Shown in pieces: positions 1 through 11,500 of a stretch of 64,000 bases of DNA. The stretch is taken from NCBI RefSeq assembly GCF_028769735.1, contig NC_088171.1, positions 131,271,533 to 131,335,532 on the forward strand, in the 5' to 3' direction. The notes under the pieces are model-generated. The model was given only the letters and a program-made list of their open reading frames with translations, made no database searches and was not told the origin of the DNA. Within the stretch, counting starts at the first letter, position 1. Each line of letters begins with the position of its first letter. The stretch is from Zonotrichia leucophrys gambelii. Its lineage: Eukaryota > Chordata > Aves > Passeriformes > Passerellidae. Position numbers and translations under genes: made by a program.

Positions 1-2770
1 AGCCTGCAGAAACTCTCACTGTTGTACTGAATGCAAGATGGTCACTCAGGCAAGTTTAAAATAATCTTAGTTGTTTATAACTCCTATGATGCAAGGAATG
101 TCTGATAGGTGACCTGAGATTAACCTCCTCTTACTCTAACATAATGATCATTGATTTAAAATTTATCTCAGAGAACTGAGATAAATTTGACTGATACATT
201 TTCTTTTTTAAAACAGCATTAGTATTCTCTTAAAGTCAGGTTGTAAGATCACAAGTCTTTTGCCATACCTCTGATTGCAGTGTGTAGTACAATAAAACAC
301 TTTGCCAAAATACATAAATTCTTAGAGATGTATTTTAATCTACATGTCTATTCATTAGACACTTCCATCAAGTCTCTCTTGGCAGCAACAGCACCAAAGG
401 GATTTCTACATTTTTCTCTCATCCACTGTGTAGAAAATTAATAGAAGAGGCCTATCTTAGTTAGACCTAAAGAGTCTGATAAAATATTACTATTATTAAT
501 ACCAGTACAGAAAAAAATGAAAGAATCCAAATGAGCCAGGTGTCTGAATATTCTCCATTAAATAAAAAAATAGGTAGGTAGGTAGACAGACAGATTAAAA
601 GCAAACCTCCCACCATCAGTCCATTCTCTCTATCTCAATATCAGAAATCAAGTCTCTTGTAAGACCAAGGTACCCAGATTACCATTTTTTAAAAAAGGCT
701 AATATTCTTTACAGGCTAACAAGGTTAACATTTTTCTCAAGCTCACATACAGATTTCTCTTGTACTGTAAAACTGAAACAAAAAAGAGCAAAGCATTCTT
801 CAAAGATTCTGGCAAAAATACTGACTTAATTGAATAACTGGCATTTAAGAGATTACAAATCTGAGCTAAAACTTCACTACTGCCATCACAGTGAAAATGT
901 AAGTGACTTGGGGTCAGCTGAAGAAAGAATTTACATTTATTTCACTACTTTGAGATTACTGCAGACATTTGGTAACAAAAAAGTGAAAGATTACTGCAAT
1001 GCAGTTTTTGACAGATAATATTTCCTGTCGAGACAGAACAGAAAGAACTGTAGAGCTTCAAGACTGTAATCGTTTTGTACATTTCTACCCACAAAGTGCT
1101 TCTTTAGGCAAAATATTTCACCCCTGCAGCTGCTACCTCTTAGATGTACTGCCACCCTTCATCTTCATCCTCCCACAATCGGGAAGAAAGGAAGAAATGA
1201 CAAGGCAAAGTTTTCAACCTTAAAACAAGAAAGTTTTATACAATATAACAGGAATAGATAAAAGAATCCCATGTTCATTATGAGTTTTTGCAATTATATC
1301 AAGATATTACAAGTTGCTTCCTTTCTCAAATCAGCATTAAAGACATGCAGGCATTTGCAAAATCATGTTATAAAACAAATACAGATTTATATGAGCTTTT
1401 GCTAACAGATGTCTCCCAACAGGGGTCAATGACAGGTTGTTCTTCCCCAGCCCAGATTTGCAATCTGTTCTTATCTGATTCAGTATCTTATTGTTTTGCT
1501 GTTCAAAAGAATTATATGTATTTTAAACACCAAGAAACAAGATCAGGTAAGACAAAGGCTTTGTATGAATCTCTAAAGCTGTGGTGGCTTTGATCCAAGT
1601 TTATCTGCACAGCCTTCATCTGAAAGACAGAAGTTGGAGTAAAGTAAAACTGATTGCAAGGATAGATGCTATTCAACCTAGGGAGGATATGTCTAAGGGA
1701 ATTAGACAAAATGTACAAGGAAAAAAGGGATGTAAGAACTCTCATGCACATGGCAGGCTTTGTGGAGCTTCTTTGAGGAAATAAGGGTCTGAGATTTTAT
1801 TAAAATCAATAATCCAACAGAAGGAGCAGCAGACGAGACTGGAAGGTGATTTTCAGAACTGACAGGTAAGCATGAGAAAGACTTCTAATAAAAGCTTTCA
1901 TCCCTGCAAAAAATTAACCAGAACAAAATCAAGGCCAGCTTTTGTCACCCTAACTTAAATCTTGAAAATTTTCACAGGCTAAAATAGAGAGATACAGATA
2001 GATGAAGATACAAGCAGTTATTCCATTTCCACACAGGAAGTCTGCTCTACAGCCAAGCCAAATATTGCTTTGTAAGAAGAAACACTCGCATGCTCTCCTT
2101 TAATCAATAGATTACAACACTCCTACAACAGTTCTAGAGAACTATCTCCACAAACAATTAGTAAAAACTAGTAAAACAAAAAATTAGTAAAAACTAATCT
2201 AATTTTGAACAGAGCGAAAACAACAGGCAAAATTTTGAAATTAGGGCTCAATAACAAGACATTAGGATTTTAGGTGCCTTTGTGCATGGCACTGTCTAAG
2301 CAGGCACTTTTGGTGCTCATGCAGCACTTGATAAAGTCAAGTCCTCAAAATATTGCAGTTTGGAGGAAAAAACAAGTAATTAATACACAAATTGAATTCT
2401 TATGCTTGTATCTTGAATTTGTTCTTTTGTAGTTTTGAGCACATGTACAACTTGGCACACTACATTCAAAAGGTTCCTTTGCATATAATGCTTCCTTAGT
2501 AAAATCTAATTCAGCCCACAGAACTTGTATCTTTTTCATGTTTCTTGATATGTTTTAAAATATTTTTATATATTATTTTCACAATATTTATATATTTTTT
2601 AGCTTTTGGTCAGCGACTGCTGTCAACTTTGCTCACTTCAGGATCATGGCAGAGCATCACGCTTTACCTAACACTGACAATGCACCCCCCAAGCACTGTG
2701 TGACTGCCAACTTTGAGTACATATTTGTTTTTAAATTAAGAGGAACAAGTGGGTGAGCAAGGATTTTGTT
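1..2770. other. AT-rich noncoding DNA, possibly intron 1 of the neighbouring gene
   Basis: No coding exon, tRNA or recognisable transposon is visible on either strand. The DNA is AT-rich with short simple stretches, for example a few TAGG and CAGA copies near 570-595 and an AT-rich patch near 2545-2600. If the CpG island at 3440-4090 is the promoter of a minus-strand gene, this stretch would be the start of its first intron. That reading is inference from position only. Confidence 0.4.
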
Positions 2771-3440
2771 TCATAGAATCACAAAATCAATTAGGCTGGA
2801 AAAGATCTGAGATCTTTGAGTACAATCTCTGACCTAACATCACATCAACTAGACCCTGGCACAAAGTGCCACATCCAGTCTTTCCTTAAACACCTCTGGG
2901 GATGGCGATTCCACCTGTTCCTGAGCAGTCCATTCCAATGTTTAATCACTCTTTCTGTGACATTCCTCCCAATGTCCAACTTAAAACTCCCCTGACACAG
3001 TTTAGGCTACGTTCACTTGTCCTGTCGCTTGTTACATGGGAAACAGGACTGACCCCCATGTGGCCACAATCTCCTTTCAGGTAGTTGTAGAGAATGATAA
3101 GGTCCCCATGAGCCTTCTTTTCTCCAGGCTGGACACCCCCAGCTCCCTCAGCTGCTCCTCATGGGACTTGTGCTCCCGCCCCTTCTCCGGACATTCTCCA
3201 GCCCCTCAATGTCTTTCCTGTACTGAGGGGCCCAGAAGTGGATGCAGTGCTTGATGTGCCCCTAACCAGAGTCCCGGGGGACAATCCCTGCCCTGCTCCT
3301 GCTGGCCACACTCGCTGATACAGGCCAGAATGCCATTGGCTTCCTTGGCCCGCTGGGCTCACTGCTGGCTCACGTTCAGCCAGCTGTCGACAAGCACCTC
3401 CAGATCTTTTTCTGCTGTGTCACCAATGGATCCACGCTCC
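2771..3440 (-). mobile_element. CR1 non-LTR retrotransposon fragment (3' part, minus orientation)
   Basis: On the plus strand the element begins with TCATAGAATCAC, the reverse complement of the CR1 3' end. It then shows the familiar CR1 blocks in reverse order: the 'ggctggaaaagatct' segment, 'cctgagcagtccattccaatg', 'ttctccaggctggacacccc', 'ctgtactgaggggcccaga' and 'cactgctggctcacgttcagc'. CR1 is the dominant interspersed repeat of birds, and truncated 3' fragments like this are typical. The end toward the CpG island near 3440 is approximate. Reading frames inside it are degenerate and not functional. Confidence 0.93.
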
Positions 3441-4090
3441 TGAAGTACGACATGCTGGGGTCAGTCACCCCTGCAGCAAACGGCGAGCAGCAGACACAGC
3501 GAGGCGGGGCCGAGCCCCGCTACCAGGCTGGGGGCGCCGGCCCGCCGAGCCCGGGCAGGGCCGGCAGCACCGGGGCTGCGGCCCAGCGGGCGAAGACCCC
3601 ATTGCGGGGTGGGGAAAGGCAGCCCACGCTGCACGGTTCCACCGCAGGACAAGGAGCCGGGGCTGGGCCCGGGAATGGCGGCGAGGTGCTCCTTCTCCGG
3701 AGCAGAAGCCTCCCGAAAAAGCGCTGCAGCCCGGCGGAGAGCGCCGGCAACCCGGGGGAACGCCTAGTGCGGCGGCGAGGGGGAGGAGGAAAAGGAGGAG
3801 GATGAGGCAGCGGGCAGAGCAAACACGCACCTTCCCCGTGCAGATCGGGCGGCGGCTCCGGCACAGCCCTGAGACCCGGGCGGCTGCGGACGGGGAAGGC
3901 GGAGCCGCCGCGGGCTGGGAGGGCCCGGCCGCCGCCCAGGAGCCGCCGCTGTCCCCGGCCCTGGCGCCTCGCAGCCCGCCCCGAGGCCAGGCGGGCCCGG
4001 CCCGGCCGCTGCCGCCCAGGCCCGGGGGCCTGAAAAACATCATCCGTCACCAGCGGGCCTTGCAGGGGACTTAGAACTTCCGTGCGAGGG
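3441..4090 (-). promoter_or_regulatory. CpG island, probable promoter and noncoding first exon of the gene downstream of SDC2
   Basis: This is the only strongly GC-rich, CpG-dense segment in the window. On the minus strand a good splice donor, GGGGAAG|GTGCGTG, places an exon end at 3831. A plausible noncoding exon would therefore run from somewhere near 3900-4080 down to 3831. A canonical ETS-type element (CGGAAGT on the minus strand, 4076-4082) lies at the upstream edge, as is common in TATA-less promoters. Vertebrate gene order places CPQ (a secreted carboxypeptidase) directly downstream of SDC2 in the same orientation, which fits a minus-strand promoter here. No CPQ coding sequence is seen, so that name is an inference. 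The ORFs through the island are products of its base composition. Confidence 0.65.
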
Positions 4091-4112
4091 GCTGTGGGGG
4101 TGGTGAGGCGTT

Positions 4113-4303
4113 GGACGAAGCTGCTTCCCAAAGAAGTTGCGGATGCCCCATCCTTGGAAATATTCAGTGCCAGGTGGGATGGGGCGCTGGGCAACGTGAT
4201 CTACTGGAAGGTGTCCTTACCCATGGCAGGAGATTGGAATGAGACAGTTTTTGAGATCTCTTCCAACCCAAACTATTCTGTGATGCTGTGATGATTCTAT
4301 GAT
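4113..4303 (+). mobile_element. CR1 3'-end fragment (plus orientation)
   Basis: The segment contains degenerate CR1 3' UTR sequence (for example 'gatctcttccaacccaaac') and ends in the diagnostic octamer-like repeats 'tgatgattctatga'. It is a 5'-truncated copy inserted a few tens of bases from the CpG island, in the opposite orientation to the CR1 on the other side. The 5' boundary is approximate. Confidence 0.9.
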
Positions 4304-4550
4304 TGTACTTTTACAGGGAATGTGTGATATTGGTGCAAGGGCACATGGAAAATGGGTGAAGCATGAGGAGCCTTTCCTGCTGGCTGCACAGTGGCCGCAT
4401 CCTTCTGACTATTTGAGAGCATGGCAGTTCTTGCTTGTGTAGTTCACTGATGTTTTCCAGCTGTCTGAGAGCCTTTCCTGCTGCCTTCATGCTCCTGGGA
4501 ACTGTGGCAGGGCCCCTGCTCCTCAGATGGTGGCCGCCTGCAGAAGTAAC

Positions 4551-4607
4551 ATTGCACTCATTTAAATAAAGGTGTGTTTATAAAACACTTAGGTAAATGA
4601 GTGCAAT
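4551..4607. repeat. 57-nt inverted repeat / hairpin
   Basis: The outer arms ATTGCACTCATTTA (4551-4564) and its exact reverse complement (4594-4607) match over 14 bp. An inner stem, GTGTTT (4574-4579) with AAACAC (4583-4588), closes on a 3-nt loop. A partly matched internal loop separates the two stems. The geometry resembles a short pre-miRNA or a palindromic miniature transposon. I do not recognise a family, and no TA target-site duplication is evident. Confidence 0.7.
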
Positions 4608-7515
4608 TTCTTCTGTAGATAAGATCTTAAAATATAAACATGGGTCTTAATCTGCAAACACTTGAATTAAAGCTCTCATTTTATTCTGTTTAAGTCAATG
4701 GCACTACCCAGGTGCTTAGAGGTAAGGGTTTTTAGGATCAAAGCCCTTGGTGCATTTCCAAAAAGCTGCTGTAGTAGGAAGACATTGAAGAATTTCCCTC
4801 TAATATTCACCACCGTATTCCAATATTAATGAACTTTCTGCCTCAGTGAAATGACTGTTACACTAATGAGCTTCATGGGTGTGTACCTTGAGGAGGGGTT
4901 TGAAACACATTATTATAAGATAATGGCTGATCCTGCCAACCTGACTCCACCTCTGTATTTGAGGTGACTCATTTGTATTTTTTCACTTGTATTTTTCAGT
5001 ACAGCATCTGAACAGTATGTTTTTGCAGCTAGAACCTTGTGCTCTGCAATACAGATCAGGGAGCACGCTGGTGGGATGAAACAACATATTTCTCAAACTG
5101 CCACAGTCCTTAAGAGTCCTATTCCATTGAGGGTAACAGAACAACTGCTTCAACAAAAATATTACACAAGGAAAAGGCTGTCAGATATTTTCCTGTCTGG
5201 CTCCTTCTTAGCTGCACATTCTGGATATTCTTTATATGTAGTACCCTGTAAGCTGTAAGTATCTATCTAGTACTGTACCTCTGGAATGAAATTATACAGT
5301 GATTAATGTGATAAATATGTCACAAATAAATATGAAAGTCATGCAAGAAAATATTCTATACTCAAAGTTTGGCTGTTACACCCACAACACCTTGAAGTTA
5401 ACTACCAATGTACAGCCTTCCTTTTCACTTTCAGCAAGAGAACACAGGACATGCCTTCATCAACAAGCTCATGTAAAACTGTTTTTGCAGTATATAAAGT
5501 ATATAAATCGATTCATGAGAGTGATTTCTTTTCACTTGCTCCCCTAGCAATTAAATCACTTCACCCAACTGGTTTCTCATTATTTTTTCTTAATTAGCTT
5601 CCTTTGTTAATCCTTCTCTACCAAGAAGATGAGAGTCAGGCCATCTTTTTTTTCTCCTTCATCAAATAGTCAGAAGGAGAGAGATATCTTGGTGTAGCTG
5701 TCATTAATCCCAGGTCAGAGAGCAGAGAACTCAGTGCTTTAGTCTTCTGCTGTCCTTGCCAGAGGAGTGGCAAAAGCAAGTTAAGAGGCATAACAGCAAA
5801 ACCTAGAGCTCCACTCCTCTTCAGCCAGCAACATGCACAAATCTGTTTACAGGTTTGAAACACATCAATATTCATTTAGCCTCAGGAAAGGTATTTCCCT
5901 TACACCCACCTCTTACGTGATTTTCTCCATTTTGCATTATTCACTAAATACACAGATTTGTTTACAACCTCAGGACTTTCAGATTGCTTGGTTTTCCCTA
6001 CTCAGGACTGTAATTGTAAATCTGGGAGAGTCTGGAGCTGAGGAGTCTTGTGATCAGTTTCACAAACTTTATAGTCTACTATATTGGGCAAGATCCCAGC
6101 CCCACCATCCAGAAATCATCTTTGTCATGCATCTTGCATACTCTTGAACTCATAAAGACTATCAGGTGCTTGAAGGGCTCTGTATGGATGCATCTTTTGT
6201 ACAAGACTGCTGTGATTATACTGGTAGAAACAGTGTCAGAGTAAAGAATTTATTATTAAAGATAGGGATTGGATATATATGAATGTCAATAATAATCAGA
6301 ATCATCTGATTGTAAACTTGGTGCTTCAAGGAATAAGCTGGTACCTAGCTCCTGGAAAGGGCAATTCAACCTAAAATGAGGACATATGAGACTACTTACT
6401 GTTGGATTTTTTCACCTCCTATTGTACAGCATATGAAGCAACTGGTGGAGTGTGGTGTTAGGCACAAAACAGTCACTGCCTGAGCGGCTCCTGAATCTCT
6501 TCTGATGGAAATTGCTTGGTACAAGGTTTCTCCCTGCAAAGAAGGGGGAGTGACATGATGCTACTTTGCTGTGCTTTGGTTTTCCACTCCATTTAGACTG
6601 TATGGCTTTCAGAGCAGGAACTGCTTTGGTTGTCCTCCAAACTTTATTGAAGTCTCTAAAATGTGACTGTATTAAAATAATAAGAAGAAATCACAAGCAT
6701 ATTCACATACTAATTATTATGCAAAGTAGGGAGGGGGAGGGAAGAAAGTATGAGATTCCTTTGAAAAGCTGCCAGCACAGGACCAAATACAAAAGGTGTT
6801 TGAAGTGGCAGCACACTGTACCAGACTGAAGAATTACCAATATACCAGTTACCCTTGTTTAGGGGTATGCTCTCAATTATCATTTTATGACATTTATTTA
6901 CTTTAGCATAGCATTTTTTATTTTTTGACTCAGTCTCCCAAAAGTCTCCTCTAAGTTCACAATGGATTTTAGTATCACTACAAGATGTTTTCTTCATTTA
7001 AAGCTTTTTTCTGTTGCTTTGCACTGTAGACAGGTAAAAATGGATTGCTAATTAATGCAAACTTCAGCTTTTATTTCCCCTTCTTTTTTTTTCAGTCAAA
7101 GGAGTTGAAAATAATTACTCTCAAGTTTCAAAGAGTAATTTTTCTTCAGTTCTTTGTAGAAGGAAGTACTTAAGCTTGATCATGAGTTATATGTCTCCAT
7201 TTATGCAGCCTAGCAGCAAATAAATATATCCTAGTAAAGCACAGAACAGGGGAAAAAAGCAGAGACATTGTGAAAGAAAAATAGTAAGCACCTCAAACAT
7301 GTATTTTTCTACACAGGTCTGTTTGCTTTTCTGCTATTGTGTCAGAGACTTGCTTATTTCAGGTATCAAGATCAGATCATCAGGTGAGAACACCTGCCAG
7401 CAGTGGGTTGGTAGGGGCTCCTTGCTTGGGACACATCATAGCTGCAACCTGGCCAGTGCAATGCAGGTTCCCAGTCAGAAGTCAGCCTTGGTTGCCTCAG
7501 GTTTCTCTGCATTGC

Positions 7516-7555
7516 TGATATAAGCCAACAAAAGTTGATATAAGCCAGCAAAATG
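7516..7555. repeat. Tandem duplication of a 20-mer
   Basis: Two adjacent copies of TGATATAAGCCARCAAAA plus two variable bases (7516-7535 and 7536-7555) differ at only a few positions. This looks like a simple local duplication with no other evident role. Confidence 0.6.
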
Positions 7556-8381
7556 AGCCTTCTCCTGCCAAAGTGAAGTCTCCTCTCTGAATAACACCAG
7601 CCAAAATAGCCAGCAGCAAAATGCCACTGTATTCATGCTCCTGGCAACTGCAAGCCCTTCTGCTGTTACAGCCTCTTGCAGCGAGGGCATACAGCATCTC
7701 CAAAAAGCCATGGTGAACACATGTGCTCCAGGGACACAAAAATGTCTGCAGCTCATGACCCCACAAAAGTTCTGGCAGCAAAACTTGCCACTAAAGGCAC
7801 AGTCTGGCAGGGTGATTTCTCCTGCAGACTACTATATGTTTTCTTAGAGGGGCAATGGGTTTGCCATATCACAGACAGGATTTGGGTAAAAATTGGTGGA
7901 ACATGTTCCCACTCAAATCTCCTTATAAACTGTGTGACTTGTGCTGCCATGGAGGGAAAACAGAGCACAGGCACCTGATATAAAACTAGACATGCAAGGA
8001 CCCCTGTTCATTCCTGCGGATTTTCAGTTTTCAGGTAGCAATGGGTCCAGCTATATACAAGTGTATTTGCATGTCTTGACATCAATTATCACATATTTGC
8101 ATTAAAAATACATTAAATACTGCCCCAAAGAGCTTTCCTTACAATGCAGCAATTAAATTATAGTTTCTCTCAGAACTCTCTTCCCTAGAGCTAGGTACCT
8201 TCATTCTTCTCAGTATTTTAGTGAGGATAAAATCCAGGTTCAAATTACTCAAAATCCAAATTTGACTTATTCCACCCATATTTGTCCCAGACAAGTTTAA
8301 ATTAATGGATAGTTTTTAAAATGCAGATAAAATACATGCTTTATTTCTGGACTTGGCCTGAATTGAACTGTATTGAACAGA

Positions 8382-8532
8382 CCCCCGTGCCCATCACTGG
8401 AGGTGCTCAAGGCCAGGATGGGTCTCTGAGTAACCTCGTCTAGTGTAAGGGGTCCCTGCCCAGGGTAGGGGGGTTGGAACTAGATAATCTTAAACATCCC
8501 TTCTAATCCAAACCACCCCATGATTCTATGAA
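8382..8532 (+). mobile_element. CR1 3'-end fragment (plus orientation)
   Basis: Degenerate CR1 3' sequence is recognisable: 'cactggaggtgctcaaggcc', 'gggttggaactagataatct' and the terminal 'ccccatgattctatga'. It is heavily 5'-truncated. The 5' boundary is approximate. Confidence 0.9.
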
Positions 8533-11500
8533 CACATTACATTAGTGTTCACACAGGATGTGTTCACATTACTGTTGATACAGGATGTGAACATGAAACC
8601 TCCATCTTACAGGCAGATGGGAGGCTGAGTAGAAGTGTGATTTCTCTCAGTAAGCTTCAGCCAGCCATTTTACTGGGAAGGGAAATGTTCTTGGAGTGGC
8701 AGATACTAGACAGATGCACAGAAACTCCGTGCTAAAATAGCTTGTTATCATCTGAACAGGCTCAAAAGTGAGGGTGCTTTGTTTTGTGATACGTTTTGAG
8801 CACAGACACAATGTGTGGATTCATGCCTTGAGACCTAGCTTCACCAATATCTCATTCTAGGTTTAACTTCAAGACCCCGAACAGGCTGTTAAAGTCACAC
8901 ATTAATCATTTAAACTTAAAAAAAAGTCACTCTGCAAGAGATTTAATGTGTTCCAAGACTAACTAAAATTTTGGATTCCTGATCCTCTGTGGTATATATA
9001 TAGAAGGTGGTGTGATTTCTATTCAAATTTGCAAAGTCTGTCTGATCATGGTTTGAAAGTTTTGATAAACGCTGAAAAGTGCAAATTCTATAAACTGAAA
9101 GATTGTCTAAAATAACATCTTGCTTCTTTAAGAACAGGTACAGCATTTCTTAGAAGAGCCAGAGGTGAACAAGTCTGTGGAATTTCAGAATCTGCATTAA
9201 AAGTCCCATTAGGAGAGGCTGAAGTAAAATTCTGCTTGGCTTTTAGTAGCTGAAAGTGTGTGATAAAAAGCACAGACTGGATGAGAAAAAGTTATGATTT
9301 CTATTGCTAGAGCTTTTACAAAAATCAAACCATGAACTGGGAGAAGTCACATGGCTGGGCACCTGTAACTGATTTTTGAGATGATAAAAGAAAACTTTAG
9401 ACACTTTGATAGCTCTTCTGTAGGTATATTTTTTTTCAGTTTTGGGTTTTTTCGGTTTTTTTTTTTTTTTATAAAACCACTTAGAAGCTGAAAAAGAGGA
9501 AAGCTTCTACTTCTCCTACTTATGATAAAAAGAGAAGACAGATTGAGAGTTGCTGGTTCTAAATAACAGACATTGTGATTAGAATTACTTAATTCAGTAA
9601 CTAGCAGAAGTGCTTCTGTGTAATAAATAAATTACAATAATTGCACAATTTGCTTTATAGTCAAAATAGTTTTGCTTATCTTTGTTCTGATGGGCCTAAT
9701 GTATTTTATTTTATAAGAAGTGCTAATTTCATGTATTCATAATGAATTCTCAATTTACATTGAAAAGCAAGTTGAAACAAATAAAAGCCATAAACTGAAT
9801 TAGCTGGTAAATAAATATTTACTATTTTAACATAACAGAATGGAAAAACTAAAATATAAAAAATGGAAGTTAAGCTTTGTAATGGTGTAAGTATGAAAAT
9901 AGTCTGTACTACTGCAGAGTAAAATTTAGTGTAAAGATTAAATAAACTGTGAGTTAACAAGCCATCTTGTTTACCAGCCAATAAAAATAAATTTTCTGTA
10001 GGAAAATATCTGAGCAAATGCAAAACAGGGTGAAAGCTGATTATTTAAAACAAGTATCTAGCTGCTGCTTTGATTGTAGTCAATAATTTAAGTTTACAGT
10101 GATTCTCAGGGAAGGTTTTTCTGCAGGATGGAGCTCAGATCATGAAGACTCACTAGAACTGCTCCTGAAATCTTGGCTCACTAGCACAGAAGTGGCAGAG
10201 CTGCCAGCCTGGCAGTGAGGCAATACAGCAAGGCAGGGTCCTTCATTCAGGCTTTTTGGTCTGAGCAGGAGTGAGCCCTTCCCTCTGCCATCTGAGACTT
10301 TTCCCACGTCAGCAGTAACTCATCTGGCACTGTGGGCTGCTCCAGAAGAAAGCACATGCTCTGCTTCTGTTCCTTTCATAAGAGACTCTTGTGTTTGCTC
10401 TGTGGTATTGAAAATTATGGGGATGAATGATGAAAACTGCACTTTGGGCTGTTTTACATTCTTTCAGTAACATTTAGTGTGATGGTTTTTGACTTCTCCC
10501 TGCTGCTATACTTAGAAAGGGGAGTAGGAAGGAGATGGGTGTTAGTATTATGGGTTATGACACAAAAACATCAAAAAGAGTCTGTTCTCATTTCTCTTTG
10601 GTATCCTTTGGGGACCTGCAGTGTTTAGAAAAAGCTGCCATTCCACCACAGGAACTTAGGAAAATGGGTACCAAAATTTGTTTACTCTCCAGGACTACAT
10701 ATGGCCATACAAGGTGGGTGGGTAACTAGGACACAGAGCTTTTTCCTCCACTGAGCTTAGTTTCCCACCACTAGATAAACTTCAAGTAGGTTGCCTGGTG
10801 GAATTATTGTTCCTTATACGTCAGCGCTTGGATTAAACATAGAAAAATATCAGAAGCTTCCTCTGCATTCATCAAATAAAAATCCATGGGAAAAAAACTT
10901 GCATAATGCCCCAAAGAAATCTAAATTAATTAAAGTCACCCCCTACAGAGAACTTGGGCTCTGTTTATTTTCAACAAACTATTACAGGTTTTGCAATATT
11001 TTTCTGGAAGTTTTTCACAAACATTCCTACTTCCTCTCATTCCAGGCCAGGGCTGAACTGCCAGGATGGAGGAATTCTTTGGACCTGACCTTTAGTCATA
11101 AGAGACAGAGGCGCTCAGCCTCAGTAAAACTACAGCATTCTACAAATCTATTACATCTACAGATTTAAAGCTGCAATTTGAATTAAAAAACTAAAGAGTT
11201 GTGCAAGCTATGCCACCAAAAGATGTATCAAGAGTCCGATGTAGTGAAAGTATGACATCTTCCAAGCATGGGAAAGAAATGGAAAGGTGCTTCAATAGGC
11301 ACAGCATGTCTCAACAGCAAAGCCCCTGTTGCACATCTCATCCCTTTCTTCCCACCTCCCAGGGACCAGGCAACCCAGAGCCTTCCATGTGCAGCCCAGC
11401 ACCCCAACCACATCCTCCTGCCAGCCTCCCAGCACCTTGTGCAGGCAGCAGGATATGAGCAGGGTCAACTCTGCAGGTCCTTCACCTGCTTTGCTGTAGC

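Larger units (their letters stand above)
4304..8381. other. Intergenic spacer between the CpG island and SDC2
   Basis: No supported gene was found. Apart from a hairpin at 4551-4607 and a duplicated 20-mer at 7516-7555 (both listed separately), the DNA is unique and AT-rich. The open frames here are short, lack homology that I can recognise, and are not flanked by convincing splice sites. Confidence 0.5.

Noticed and set aside
2902..3362. ORFs with Pro/Ser/Cys-rich products
   Set aside because: They lie inside a truncated CR1 fragment and are read in frames unrelated to CR1 proteins.
1..3440. CPQ coding exon
   Set aside because: No minus-strand frame resembles the signal peptide or protease region of CPQ.
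3452..4194. ORFs of 117-224 codons on both strands in the CpG island
   Set aside because: High GC removes stop codons. The Pro/Ala/Arg-rich peptides overlap in several frames and match no family that I know.
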